Shown here in pieces: positions 23,901 to 31,310 of a stretch of 64,000 nucleotides of DNA. The stretch lies in NCBI GenBank assembly GCA_963966185.1, contig CAWZYM010000172.1:911001-975000 (forward strand), in the 5' to 3' direction. The notes under the pieces were generated by a model. The model did not search any database, had not been told where the DNA came from, and was given only the letters and a program-made list of their open reading frames with translations. Origin of the DNA: Rhabditoides inermis. Lineage: Eukaryota > Nematoda > Chromadorea > Rhabditida > Rhabditidae. Each line of letters starts with the position of its first letter. The stretch's first letter is position 1. Made by a program: the position numbers and the translations under genes.

Positions 23901-26900
23901 CGAACACGGCCGTGTTCAAGTCCGGAGGCAAGTACGTGAACGGACGAGGAGAGGAGGTGACTGTTACCGTCGACGTACCCGCCAATCAGAAGATGGACGT
24001 CGATTTCAAGACCCCGACGGCCTCTCTGAGGAAAAGATCCACCGCTACGCTAGATATCCTGGAGGAAAGAATGCAAGTGCTCGAGATGGCGCAAGACATT
24101 GTCTTCGAGAGGAGTCTAGGAGCAGATGGAGAACGATATCGACGCGACATCTGGACAGACATCCAGAACCAGGCAGCGAGGGTCGGCAACACGACTCGCG
24201 GATGGATTCAAGAAGGAAAAGCGCAGCTGCAATCGTACGTCGACGAAGTTCAGACCACTTTGCGAAAATTCGCTCTGTACATACTCGTACCTCTGCTCGT
24301 GTTGCTACTACTTGGAGTCATCGTCTACGTCGCCATTCGAATCTGTATCAGGAGGATGAACGACAGATCACTCGCGCATGAAATAGCCAAGGAGAACTTT
24401 CGCCTGCAGGAAATCAAGGAGAGGAAGGAGAAGTCTCTTCGGAAGGAGCAAGAGAAGAAAAGACGCCCGAGCAAGCCACCACCCCGACCCCCGCCACCAG
24501 TCGTCGCCGCGGTCACTATCGACATGGACTCAGACGAGTACGAAGAAGAAGAGGAAGAGCAGTTCATACCAACACGCAGAAGAGGAGTGAGTAACAAAGC
24601 CACTCTCTTCTCGCTCGTGCCTATAGTGTGCGCTCTCGCCACCGGAGCCAACGCCGCCGACATTCCCCCTTTCGTCGCCGTTCATCTCAACAACCGACCG
24701 ATTCTGCTACTCGTTGACGGAGGCTCCAGTCTGTCAATAATCCGAGAGGACGCGTTCATTCTGCTCACCGGAGGAGGCGTCTTCAAAAGCCGTGCCTTGA
24801 GCAGAGCCGGAGCAGCCAATGGGACAGCGATTCGATTCATGGGACTAATGGACGGAGTGCTTAAATTTGGAGAGAGAGTGGAGCAACACGACTTCCGAGT
24901 CTGCAGAGAGGAGGACTTGCATTGCGCAGGCATTCTTGGACTAGATTTCTTTCGAGCCAAAGGACTCAGGATGGTTGTCGACCCCGCCAACAACTTTGTG
25001 GAGATTGGAGACCAACAGCTGCCAATCGTCAGACGTGGTCAGTCCGGCCACGACCACAAGGCCATCTACTTCGTCACCGCCAAGGAGGACATTACCCTTC
25101 CTGCACGCTCCGACAACTGTGTGGGTGGAGCAGTGCCGGAAGCCATTCCCCACGCGTGGGAGCTACTTGTAGAAGACGCCGAGGACCACACCAACTGCTT
25201 TCGAACAGGTCGCACCCTGGTTCACTCGCGGAACGGCGACGTACCATGCCGCTTGCTCAACCCTACAGACTCAGACATCGTCATCTGCGCCGGAGAGAAA
25301 ATAGGATGCGCACAGATCATTGCTGATCCCTGGGAGGAGATGGAGAAGGACGACGGAGAGATTGTGAACACCATCGGACACATCCCACCAGAGGCTCACT
25401 GGGAGCACGAGCTGCCACAGGACGTCAAGGAGGACGACATCGCAGCCCGCGTGTCACTCGACGACAGCGTCTTCGACGACAGGGAGAAGGAGGCGCTGCG
25501 CGAGACTCTTCGCCGCAACTCGGATGCTTTCGTTGGACGAGATGGACGGATTGGACGCTACAGAGGAACCGTCAAACACCGGATAGATCTCATTCCGGAA
25601 GCGACTCCGTGCCGACAGCGACCATACCGCATTCCTCTGGAAAAGAGGGAGGAAATAGACAAGCAGCTGACCGAGCTGCAGCGACAGGGAATTATCACTC
25701 CCAGCACTTCCCCGTTTGCTTCTCCGATTGTGCTGGTGAAGAAAGCGGACGGACGCTCGTGGAGGTTCACTGTGGACTACCGCGCACTCAACCGAATCAC
25801 GAAGCCCCAGACCTACATACTGCCGCTAATCACGGACTTGCTGGATACCGTCGGAGGAAAATCTATCTACTCGGTGATAGATCTGCAGCAGGGTTTTTTC
25901 CAGATGGCCCTGGAACCTTCCCACAGACACAAGACAGCATTTACGTCACACAGGGGACTGTTCGAGTTCACTGTCGTACCCATGGGAGTTTCTGGAGCGC
26001 CGACAACGTTCCAGAGAGCAATGGAGGAGTGTCTCAAGGATCTGAAAGCTGCCACTTTCATATATCTGGACGATATCGCCATCGCCTCGGAAACATCGGA
26101 ACAGCATCTTCGCGACATCGAGGAAGTCCTAGAGCGAATACGTGAAGCCGGACTGAAGCTGCGCGCGGACAAGTGCGCATTCGGCCTGAAGGAGATTCCG
26201 TACTTGGGATTCTTAGTCTCGAAGGATGGAGTGCGAGCCGACCCTCGCAAGATCGCCCCGCTTGCCGAGTACCCCCGCCCCACCAATGCCACGGAAACAA
26301 AAGCGTTCTTGGGAGCCGCCGGGCACTACAGGCGATTCATCCCGGAATTTTCGGACACCGCTGAACCGTTGAGCCGTCTGCTCAAGAAGGAGAACAAGTT
26401 CGTCTGGGAGAAAGAGCAGCAGGACGCTTTCGAGAAAATCATCAAGAGAATCATCACAGCGCCGACTCTCGCGCCGCCTCGCCTCGGGCACCCATTCGAG
26501 ATCGTCACCGACGCAAGCAAGGTGGCCATCGCCGGCTGTCTACAGCAAGAAGACGAAGCAGGGATTGTGAGACCTGTGGCATTCACAAGCCGCCGCCTCA
26601 ATTGTCATGAAGAACGCTACCCAGCGATCGAACTTGAAGGGTTGGCGATCTGCCACGCCGTTCGCGAGTTCGCCTGCTACATCACTGGAGCACGGACCGT
26701 CGTCTACACCGACCACGCCCCCCTGAGAGCGCTTATGACAGGAGCCGCCGTCGAAGGACGCCTACAGAGATATCAGTTGTCGCTACAAGCGTTCGACTTG
26801 GAGATCCGCCACAAGCCCGGAAAGCTGAACGTCGTTGCGGACGCCCTATCGAGGCACCCCCCTCAACCTGCAGAAGCCCGTCAGATAAAGCCGCCCGCCC

Positions 26901-29900
26901 ACCAGATGCCGCCCCACGTCGCCCACCAGATGCCCGACGTCGCCCGTCAGATGAACCCGTCGGCCCACCAGATGCTGCCCCACGTCGCCCACCAGATGCC
27001 CGACGTCGCCCGTCAGATAAAGCCGCCCGCCCACCAGATGCCGCCCTACGTCGCCCACCAGATGCCCGACGTCGCCCGTCAGAAGAACCCGCCGGCCCAC
27101 CAGATGCCGCCCCACGTCGCCCACCAGATGCCCGACGTCGCCCGTCAGATGAAGCCGCCCGCCCACCAGATGCCGCTCTACGTCGCCCACCAGATGCCCG
27201 ACGTCGCCCGTCAGATGAACCCGTCGGCCCACCAGATGCTGCCCCACGTCGCCCACCAGATGCCCGACGTCGCCCGTCAGATGAACCCGTCGGCCCACCA
27301 GATGCCGCCCCACGTCGCCCACCAGATGCCCGACGTCGCCCGTCAGATGAAGCCGCCCGCCCACCAGATGCCGCCCTACGTCGACCACCAGATGCCCGAC
27401 GTCGCCCGTCAGATGACGCCGGCCGCCCACCAGATGCCACCCCAGTCCGCCCACCAGATGCCCGACGTCGCCCGCCAGATGGACCAGCCCGCTCATCAGA
27501 CGCCGTTCAACGCCGTCAATCAGCCCTGCGTCAACCAGCGAGAGCCCTGCCAGGAGATTGCTCAAGCTGATGTGCCGACGCCGACCGAACCAGTCGCTCA
27601 CACTCCCGTCGACATCCCATCATCGTCTGTCAATCTCATCAATGCACCCAAGGTCGCCAAACCCTCGTCATTCATCACCCTCGAGGAGTTCAAAGAGCGA
27701 CAGAACGAGCTGGACCCCGCCGGATTCGTGATCGACAACGACGGACTGATGAGGAATTCGAATGGACAGCTTGCCGTTCCGGAATCTCTTCGCCGACGAC
27801 TATTGCAGCAGATGCACAGATGTCCCCTCACCGGAGCACATCTCGGAGCCGCCAAGATGAAGGAGAAAGTCGCAGAGCGCTACGTTTGGAGAGGAATGAT
27901 GCGGGATGTGACGAATTCAGTGAGATCGTGCAGAAACTGCCAACGGAGGAAAACACCTGCCGCACTTGTCGGGAAGGAGCCGATGTCAATCCCGGAACAG
28001 CCCACAGGAAGCATGGACATATGCCACTGCGACATATCCGGACCGTACCCGCTCTCTACCTCCGGAAACAAGTACGCCCTAGTGACTGTGGACGCCTTCT
28101 CCAAGTTTGCCACCGTCACTGCGATGCCCGACCAGCGAGCCGACACTGTGATCGACGCATTTCTACACGGAGTTGTCTACACTCAAGGAGCGCCGCAGAC
28201 TCTTGTCACAGACCAAGGCAGGAATTTCACTTCCGACTCTTTCAAGAAGGCTCTATCGGAACTCGGAATCACCCATCGATGCTCGACCGCTTTTCACCAG
28301 CAGTCCAATGGTCAAGTGGAACGCTACAACCGCACCCTCGGAGACATGGTTGCCACTCTGGCCGCGGGATCCGCCGAGTCGTGGGACGAGTACTTATCGC
28401 CAGCGACACTCGCCTACAACACATCCGTGCACGCCGAGACCGGATTCACACCCTTCTTCCTACAACACGGACGCGAGTGCTCACTGCCACTGGATAGGCT
28501 ACACCACCGACCCACCGCACAGTACCACGACGCGGAGTCCTTTGTCGAAGCGATGTTGTGCAGATTAAAGACCGCCAGTACCATCGTGAAAGCGCAACTG
28601 GAGATTGGAGTGGAAAAGAGGAAAGAGTACTTCGACGCATCAAAGAAGGTGCGCGGAAGCAACCTGGAGAAAGGAGAGCAGGTCTTGCTTAGGAATCCGC
28701 AACCGCCGCCAGGAACATCAAAGAAGCTCTACATGCAATGGAAAGGACCACACGTCATCGTGGAAATGCGTCCCCCGAACGCAGTCATCGAGGACATGAG
28801 CGGGAGACACCGCCAGACCGTTCACCTCGACCGACTGAAGAAGTTCCACATTGACGAGCCAGAAGAAGGAGACTCTCCCACGAACTCCGGCGCAGCTCCC
28901 GCCGATGCCAGCACTGACGCTGCTGATGCCGGCGCCCCTTCCGCCGATGCCGGCGCACGTCCCGCCGATGCCGCCTCGCATGGAGCGATGGCGACGAACC
29001 CGGAGCAGCTTCGGCGCTCCGCCCGCCTCATGATGAAGAGATGAGTCTTTATCTAATTTGTTTCGATGTTAATGTGAATGTTTTGATTTTAAAATGACTT
29101 ATAATTTTGATAATTTTGTAGAAAATTCAAAAAAAAAACATTATGTACTATTCGTCTGCCTTGGTTTGGAAAATTGCAGACCTACGGAGAGGACGAAGAC
29201 AGGGACAAGGCCGCGTCGAGAGCGCCGCGCTGAGCTGTCTACGAAGACGACGACTGCGAGAAGGGCAGTGCCGAGCAGAGGAAGACGACTACAGCGCCGC
29301 GCCAGCCCTCTTCGAACTCCTTCGCCGTCGCCGCATACCCATTTTCCAACTCACACTATATTTCACCTACACCATGTATCCACACTATTCATATTATGTA
29401 TAAGTTCACAACTCATATTGTTTATTGATGACGACGAGGACGCCGTCTTACGGGGAATGGGCATGTGAGGGGTCAGACAGCATAGCTGGCTGGCTCCGCC
29501 CCCTCCTCGCTGGTCGCTGCGCTATGGAGACCTGGAGAGCGGTCGGTTCTCTCTGGGACCGCTCTCCCCTCTCTTTGTCTAATAAACCCTTCTCTCTTAT
29601 CTAGTGTCTTGGGTATTGTGAGTGGGAGTGAGTTGGACCGTAGTGCAGTGGGCCTGCCGAGCCGTGGCATATGAGCACGGCTCTGCCCGGTATAGGTTGG
29701 ATTGGGAGGCTAGAGGGTGGATGTGAGTGGGGTAAGCTCCAAGGATAAGGGAGAGGTCTTATCCCCACTGTAACCTAGGTCTCTTGGTATGTCTAGAACC
29801 TAGCACATTACAGTATGATTCGATTGGCCTGCATACCTTTGCTGGCTGGCGACGCTGCGGCGGACGCGGCTGGCGGAGCGGCATGCAGTGCTGGAAGTAG

Positions 29901-30180
29901 AGACAGCTCTTCCTCTTCCTCTTTCTTTCTTTCTCTCTCTCTATTTTTCTCTTTGTCTACTTTTCCACCCACTCTTTCCATTCGCCTGCTCCGTTACTGT
30001 TAGTGTGTGTATGCCGTCATCGGTCAAATCGCCACCGACTCTCCTTTTCTGTTCGGAGCTCTTCGAACAGAGAGGACACCAATTGAACGATACGATCTTA
30101 TCCCTCATTCCCCCACCCACCTCCTTCTGCTGCTCCTCGTTGAGCGGCACCGTGTCGTATTCGGCGAGGTTCGGGTACAT
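14961..30180 (-). CDS. G1: four-TM membrane protein, last gene of the array, split by a retrotransposon
   Basis: Eight minus-strand exons join in phase into an intact protein of about 205 residues: 30121-30180 (MYPNLAEYDTVPLNEEQQKE), 29837-29890, 17251-17352 (RPLSTVRVEFSEF...CGFHIGTE), about 17073-17135 (TM1), about 16936-17029 (TM2, ending FWLRNAAGM), about 15430-15551 (TM3), about 15191-15275 (TM4 and MRCSRLFQ) and 14961-15014 (CEKVARQIRRGAELYGF, stop). TM2 ending in W-x-R-(N/S)-A followed by a short hydrophobic run, and TM4 ending in Cys-x-x-LF, are the signatures shared with G2-G10. It is a single-module member. Its second intron holds the 12.3-kb retrotransposon at 17469-29812, and a later intron holds the opposite-strand gene at 15801-16534. 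All splice sites remain good, so the gene could still work if the enlarged intron is removed. Function unknown; likely an integral membrane protein. Confidence 0.75.
15036..15190. repeat. Imperfect ATCTACC tandem repeat
   Basis: The words CTGATCTACCA and ATCTACCATCGACC recur about a dozen times. A weaker continuation lies at 15555-15615. It is intronic to G1. Confidence 0.7.
15801..16534 (+). CDS. Small mitochondrial inner-membrane protein, NDUFA4/B12D-like
   Basis: Five exons (15801-15983, 16048-16088, 16141-16271, 16324-16408, 16456-16534) join in phase into 172 residues. The Arg/Ala-rich, acid-poor N-terminus (MLSLVTPRAVSRAAVQWR) suits a mitochondrial targeting peptide. One transmembrane helix follows, within YPLFVLTGVWFMLFCYTVYY, then WLDRS, APWDWERIRKNYW and a C-terminal helix ending AAKKRGTR. 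The order PLFV-x-x-G / membrane helix / W-x-D-R / PW resembles NDUFA4, a small respiratory-chain subunit of complex IV (historically assigned to complex I). Another small oxidase or complex I subunit is possible. The gene lies whole inside an intron of G1 on the opposite strand. Introns are 49-65 bp and rich in TACCGTA/TACGGTA words. Confidence 0.75.
16627..16632 (+). terminator. AATAAA poly(A) signal of the nested gene
   Basis: AATAAA about 93 bp after the stop codon at 16534, followed by a TGTG-rich stretch. A normal 3' end for the NDUFA4-like gene. Confidence 0.7.
17465..17468. repeat. Target-site duplication GTAT, left
   Basis: GTAT directly before the 5' LTR, matched by GTAT directly after the 3' LTR at 29813-29816. 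Short target duplications of this size are typical of Ty3/gypsy integrases. Confidence 0.85.
17469..17817 (+). repeat. 5' LTR
   Basis: 349 bp, TG...CA termini. It contains AATAAA at about 17586-17591, a likely poly(A) signal marking the R region. The minus-strand 65-codon frame inside it is repeated in the 3' LTR simply because the LTRs are identical, and is not treated as a gene. Confidence 0.95.
17819..17836 (+). other. Primer-binding site candidate
   Basis: TGGAGTGTCCCG starts one base after the 5' LTR. The initial TGG matches the CCA end of tRNAs, as expected for a (-)strand primer site. The rest did not fit a standard tRNA T-arm spacing, so the priming tRNA is not assigned. Confidence 0.45.
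18487..20821 (+). other. Probable intron in the retrotransposon leader
   Basis: A perfect donor CAG|GTAAGT at 18486/18487 and a textbook nematode acceptor CTCCTTTTCAG ending at 20821 bracket 2.3 kb of leader with no convincing ORF. Removal would leave about 670 nt of leader plus 135 nt before the gag ATG at 20957. Unspliced RNA would act as the genome. This is inferred from sequence only. Confidence 0.5.
20379..20434. repeat. (CT)n / (CCCT)n tract inside the retrotransposon
   Basis: CT dinucleotides followed by seven CCCT-type units, within the predicted leader intron. The minus strand has G-quadruplex potential. The host genome's microsatellite style is thus also present inside the element. 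Confidence 0.9.
20957..29044 (+). CDS. Gag-(envelope-like)-Pol polyprotein, 2695 aa
   Basis: Single uninterrupted ORF. Residues about 40-210 are a retrotransposon Gag capsid-like helical region (LPTYSGEDSESFAAFV). 250-400 is a Gln/Asn/Arg-rich nucleic-acid-binding-type tail with no CCHC zinc knuckle. 402-1131 looks like a type I membrane glycoprotein (described separately). 1215-1236 is a second hydrophobic segment. D1254 begins the aspartic protease motif, as DGGSS rather than the usual D(T/S)G, with ILGLDFF downstream. Reverse transcriptase spans about 1550-1740 with YLDD at 1703-1706. RNase H spans about 1850-1965. 1975-2172 is nine 22-residue repeats. Integrase has an H-H-C-C zinc region (about 2286-2330) and the D2359-D2419-E2455 catalytic triad with 35 residues between the last two. 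All enzyme motifs look intact. No frameshift or stop separates gag from pol, so Gag and Pol would be made in equal amounts unless splicing or internal starts adjust this. Confidence 0.95.
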   Translation: MSGSETIRPAARGTRVADLRLIAEAIAKAGAQSAATEMALKRLPTYSGEDSESFAAFVRSFNAVMRSSGGDEDMALELLPLRLEGYAKIVYSQLDDSNKTSWNDALSALRAGMGPLKFAESARRTLEKAKQKENERVLVFARRIEDLGEDAYPAGTARTDAVARALRNGVRKDLRRTVLRMDETASLSDMLQRLTREEDILLQMREEDDKLEKLAEKLDKLLDKKEQEDREEKEEPTVQAVYTQPPPTNNGNPKKFRRFNQQNQGRNGWNARQEQWIPQQPQQQFAHPPQYPGNWNPAPQQQNWQAPWQESQPVQQQFGGAQHGQQVGQPHLQETWQLNQQPRQQQQQQSSQQQWSHPPHGQWQQHTGQGQSNVQQPQQWNRTNGQGRNRRFNNGTAASINMITLVSLCLLAIPFASAQTAGSRPLEMRRQFTYPNGTVVDLDSPTSAPLPTPAPRTTPTFPPPTQPPTTRSPTTRSPTTRPPTTRPPTTRSPTTHLPPTTPPPTHPPSTRAPPASARQMTAHPTPPPTQHTSSPSTRREVPPDNKYYRCSGGTGSFLYKLPEPFSRCDSVIERDVRAVNASLFLEQPVVRRAPASSCTRQRRIVCGSHFFWTTLTILRDSLELKATSASECKEMARTKRLGPVPLYPVVEGLYHSRLPFYFTPKVFGESCETFDNFILREGEVQETGTLLTSDLGDISDCSFDTESCESDSTMTVWKADSPRSTVCPYTLDRHVEALATQDGLLIQSEDTFLPWNSAFPVFHECIGSGYASNGYIVVIGGHVSDLLNRSDRRNLRVARMAGNDGIVVQSPEARSKLWEVLERFWRRVYPDEPVTTMAIDETLRRAATIWDNDHRIKREIGEELLGAVNYVASEFSTQLRSLAAATQQRLCRLEQRNALVIRGLARLDPTAAAQLALQREDVSAVFEGEVLRVTPCKSVTVTPIAGLNCFIDTPVMINNDRFFVRAGSKILEEHSSPAVCSPNTAVFKSGGKYVNGRGEEVTVTVDVPANQKMDVDFKTPTASLRKRSTATLDILEERMQVLEMAQDIVFERSLGADGERYRRDIWTDIQNQAARVGNTTRGWIQEGKAQLQSYVDEVQTTLRKFALYILVPLLVLLLLGVIVYVAIRICIRRMNDRSLAHEIAKENFRLQEIKERKEKSLRKEQEKKRRPSKPPPRPPPPVVAAVTIDMDSDEYEEEEEEQFIPTRRRGVSNKATLFSLVPIVCALATGANAADIPPFVAVHLNNRPILLLVDGGSSLSIIREDAFILLTGGGVFKSRALSRAGAANGTAIRFMGLMDGVLKFGERVEQHDFRVCREEDLHCAGILGLDFFRAKGLRMVVDPANNFVEIGDQQLPIVRRGQSGHDHKAIYFVTAKEDITLPARSDNCVGGAVPEAIPHAWELLVEDAEDHTNCFRTGRTLVHSRNGDVPCRLLNPTDSDIVICAGEKIGCAQIIADPWEEMEKDDGEIVNTIGHIPPEAHWEHELPQDVKEDDIAARVSLDDSVFDDREKEALRETLRRNSDAFVGRDGRIGRYRGTVKHRIDLIPEATPCRQRPYRIPLEKREEIDKQLTELQRQGIITPSTSPFASPIVLVKKADGRSWRFTVDYRALNRITKPQTYILPLITDLLDTVGGKSIYSVIDLQQGFFQMALEPSHRHKTAFTSHRGLFEFTVVPMGVSGAPTTFQRAMEECLKDLKAATFIYLDDIAIASETSEQHLRDIEEVLERIREAGLKLRADKCAFGLKEIPYLGFLVSKDGVRADPRKIAPLAEYPRPTNATETKAFLGAAGHYRRFIPEFSDTAEPLSRLLKKENKFVWEKEQQDAFEKIIKRIITAPTLAPPRLGHPFEIVTDASKVAIAGCLQQEDEAGIVRPVAFTSRRLNCHEERYPAIELEGLAICHAVREFACYITGARTVVYTDHAPLRALMTGAAVEGRLQRYQLSLQAFDLEIRHKPGKLNVVADALSRHPPQPAEARQIKPPAHQMPPHVAHQMPDVARQMNPSAHQMLPHVAHQMPDVARQIKPPAHQMPPYVAHQMPDVARQKNPPAHQMPPHVAHQMPDVARQMKPPAHQMPLYVAHQMPDVARQMNPSAHQMLPHVAHQMPDVARQMNPSAHQMPPHVAHQMPDVARQMKPPAHQMPPYVDHQMPDVARQMTPAAHQMPPQSAHQMPDVARQMDQPAHQTPFNAVNQPCVNQREPCQEIAQADVPTPTEPVAHTPVDIPSSSVNLINAPKVAKPSSFITLEEFKERQNELDPAGFVIDNDGLMRNSNGQLAVPESLRRRLLQQMHRCPLTGAHLGAAKMKEKVAERYVWRGMMRDVTNSVRSCRNCQRRKTPAALVGKEPMSIPEQPTGSMDICHCDISGPYPLSTSGNKYALVTVDAFSKFATVTAMPDQRADTVIDAFLHGVVYTQGAPQTLVTDQGRNFTSDSFKKALSELGITHRCSTAFHQQSNGQVERYNRTLGDMVATLAAGSAESWDEYLSPATLAYNTSVHAETGFTPFFLQHGRECSLPLDRLHHRPTAQYHDAESFVEAMLCRLKTASTIVKAQLEIGVEKRKEYFDASKKVRGSNLEKGEQVLLRNPQPPPGTSKKLYMQWKGPHVIVEMRPPNAVIEDMSGRHRQTVHLDRLKKFHIDEPEEGDSPTNSGAAPADASTDAADAGAPSADAGARPADAASHGAMATNPEQLRRSARLMMKR
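22160..24349 (+). other. Envelope-glycoprotein-like region inside the polyprotein
   Basis: Residues 402-1131 of the ORF. Met402 opens a signal-peptide-like segment (ITLVSLCLLAIPFASA, likely cut before QT). A mucin-like Thr/Pro/Ser stretch follows (about 445-535), then a Cys-rich domain with several N-x-(S/T) sites, a perfect furin-type RYRR at 1060-1063 (24134-24145), an amphipathic helix, and a 27-residue transmembrane helix (1105-1131). A basic, proline-rich and acidic tail comes next. This is the architecture of a class I-like or class III-like surface glycoprotein precursor, but I cannot place the fold. In known errantiviruses and retroviruses the envelope follows pol. Here it precedes the protease in the same frame. 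Confidence 0.7.
26879..27507 (+). repeat. Nine in-frame 66-bp tandem repeats (22 aa) in pol
   Basis: Nine complete copies from 26879 to 27472 plus a partial tenth. The unit is RQxxPxAHQMPPHVAHQMPD followed by VA. Differences between copies are few and partly shared in blocks (KPP versus NPS variants), so copies have been expanding recently. The repeats form a linker between RNase H and integrase, just after the RNase H end NVVADALSRHP. Confidence 0.95.
29045..29463 (+). other. Retrotransposon 3' untranslated region with polypurine tract
   Basis: About 420 bp after the stop codon with no convincing gene. The purine run GGGGAATGGG, about 29453-29462, abuts the 3' LTR and is the natural (+)strand primer site. 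Confidence 0.6.
29464..29812 (+). repeat. 3' LTR
   Basis: 349 bp, offset by exactly 11,995 bp from the 5' LTR. I found no difference between the two when reading them side by side. Confidence 0.95.
29813..29816. repeat. Target-site duplication GTAT, right
   Basis: Matches 17465-17468. Confidence 0.85.
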
Positions 30181-30234
30181 TGCTGGCTACAGTAACCCTC
30201 AACAGTTATCATGTCGTAAGATCAGTAGAACAGT

Positions 30235-30260
30235 GAGATATGTACATGGTCTGCGAACCA
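30235..30260 (-). promoter_or_regulatory. Intercistronic Ur-type element, G2/G1 junction
   Basis: Minus strand: stem-loop UGGU-UCGCAG-ACCA, then UGUACAUAUCUC, 54 nt before the G1 ATG. An AATAAA-type signal for G2 lies at about 30303-30308. Known nematode operons use a short stem followed by UAYYUU to recruit SL2. This copy ends UAUCUC. Confidence 0.65.
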
Positions 30261-30448
30261 TTATTCAATGAAGCACAAAAAATTAACGTGATAGTTCATC
30301 TATTTATTTCAACAAATCTCAACGAACGAACAAAAACGTAAAATCAACTAGTCAACAATATCAACGTCCAACAATTGTGATATACTAAAACAACGAATGA
30401 AACATGTGAAATAACTGTTTAAAAAAACAATTTAAAAAAAATCTCACC

Positions 30449-31265
30449 TCACTCCACTTTCTGCACAAGCGCATTGTTATTGGGGTCCTTCTCCTCCGTC
30501 TCTACCTGCTCCTTTCCCTTCTCCTGCTCCCTCTTCTCCCGCTCTCTCTTCTCCTGCAGCTCCGCCTCGAACAGCCGACCGCAGCAATGGATCGCGTACG
30601 CACACCAAGCGATAGTGCAGTTGTTGAGAACATAGTAGGCGACGTCTGCAATATCTATCCTTCTCTCCCAGCTCTCCCTACTGTCACTCTCCCTACCATT
30701 CCACTTCCGCTCCCCAACGATAGTGTTGTGGATGAGCACAGCCATGAGCCACGCCGCGCAGGCAAACTGGAGAAGGTATTGAAAAAGGAAGGACTAGGCG
30801 ACCTCACCAATATCTTGCTGTAGACGTTCATGGCGAGCGGGTTGCGGTGGCAGAAGAGGACGGCGAATGCGACGGACGCGAGGTGGCAGTACCACACAAG
30901 GTCGGCGGGGTGCTGGAGGGTGTTGTTTCAATAGTTTGTCATTGCGTACTTATTCAGGTAACATATGGGGACAAAACATGTGGCTGTAATAAGTAGTGCA
31001 CTGTATTTGTGATTAAAATCAAATCAAAGAATGATAAAACAGATACAAATGCGTACTGTGGGTTTATTTGAATGTGTCCTGCACTGTGCACTGACCGCCA
31101 GCCAGCCGAACGCAGCCGTAGCGACGAAGACGAGCACTGCCAGCAATCCCGCGTCCTGCAGTCGCAACGTGACACAGATCACTTCCAATGTTATATAAGA
31201 CATCCAAACTCAGTAACTGGTACAAAACCGAAAGAAGTATCGGCTGAACATCTATTGTAAATGTA

Positions 31266-31310
<45 letters not shown>

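Larger units (their letters stand above)
17469..29812 (+). mobile_element. Complete Ty3/gypsy-type LTR retrotransposon (12,344 bp)
   Basis: Bounded by 349-bp direct repeats that begin TGTGAGG and end ATTACA, flanked by GTAT duplications. Internal parts in order are a primer-binding site candidate, a long leader with a probable intron, one gag-env-like-pol ORF, a purine run and the 3' LTR. Reverse transcriptase, RNase H and integrase order (RT-RH-IN) places it with Ty3/gypsy rather than copia. The two LTRs read identical to me along their whole length, which implies recent insertion. It sits in the second intron of G1, in the opposite orientation to that gene. It appears intact and potentially autonomous. 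Confidence 0.95.

Noticed and set aside
26733..27601. Antisense frames of 235 and 251 codons opposite the 22-residue repeat
   Set aside because: They mirror the in-frame 66-bp repeats of pol. A repeat whose length is a multiple of three keeps all frames open.
29143..29403. 86-codon frame after the pol stop as a separate accessory gene
   Set aside because: Arg-rich, no motif, overlaps another frame, and sits in the short 3' region before the polypurine tract.
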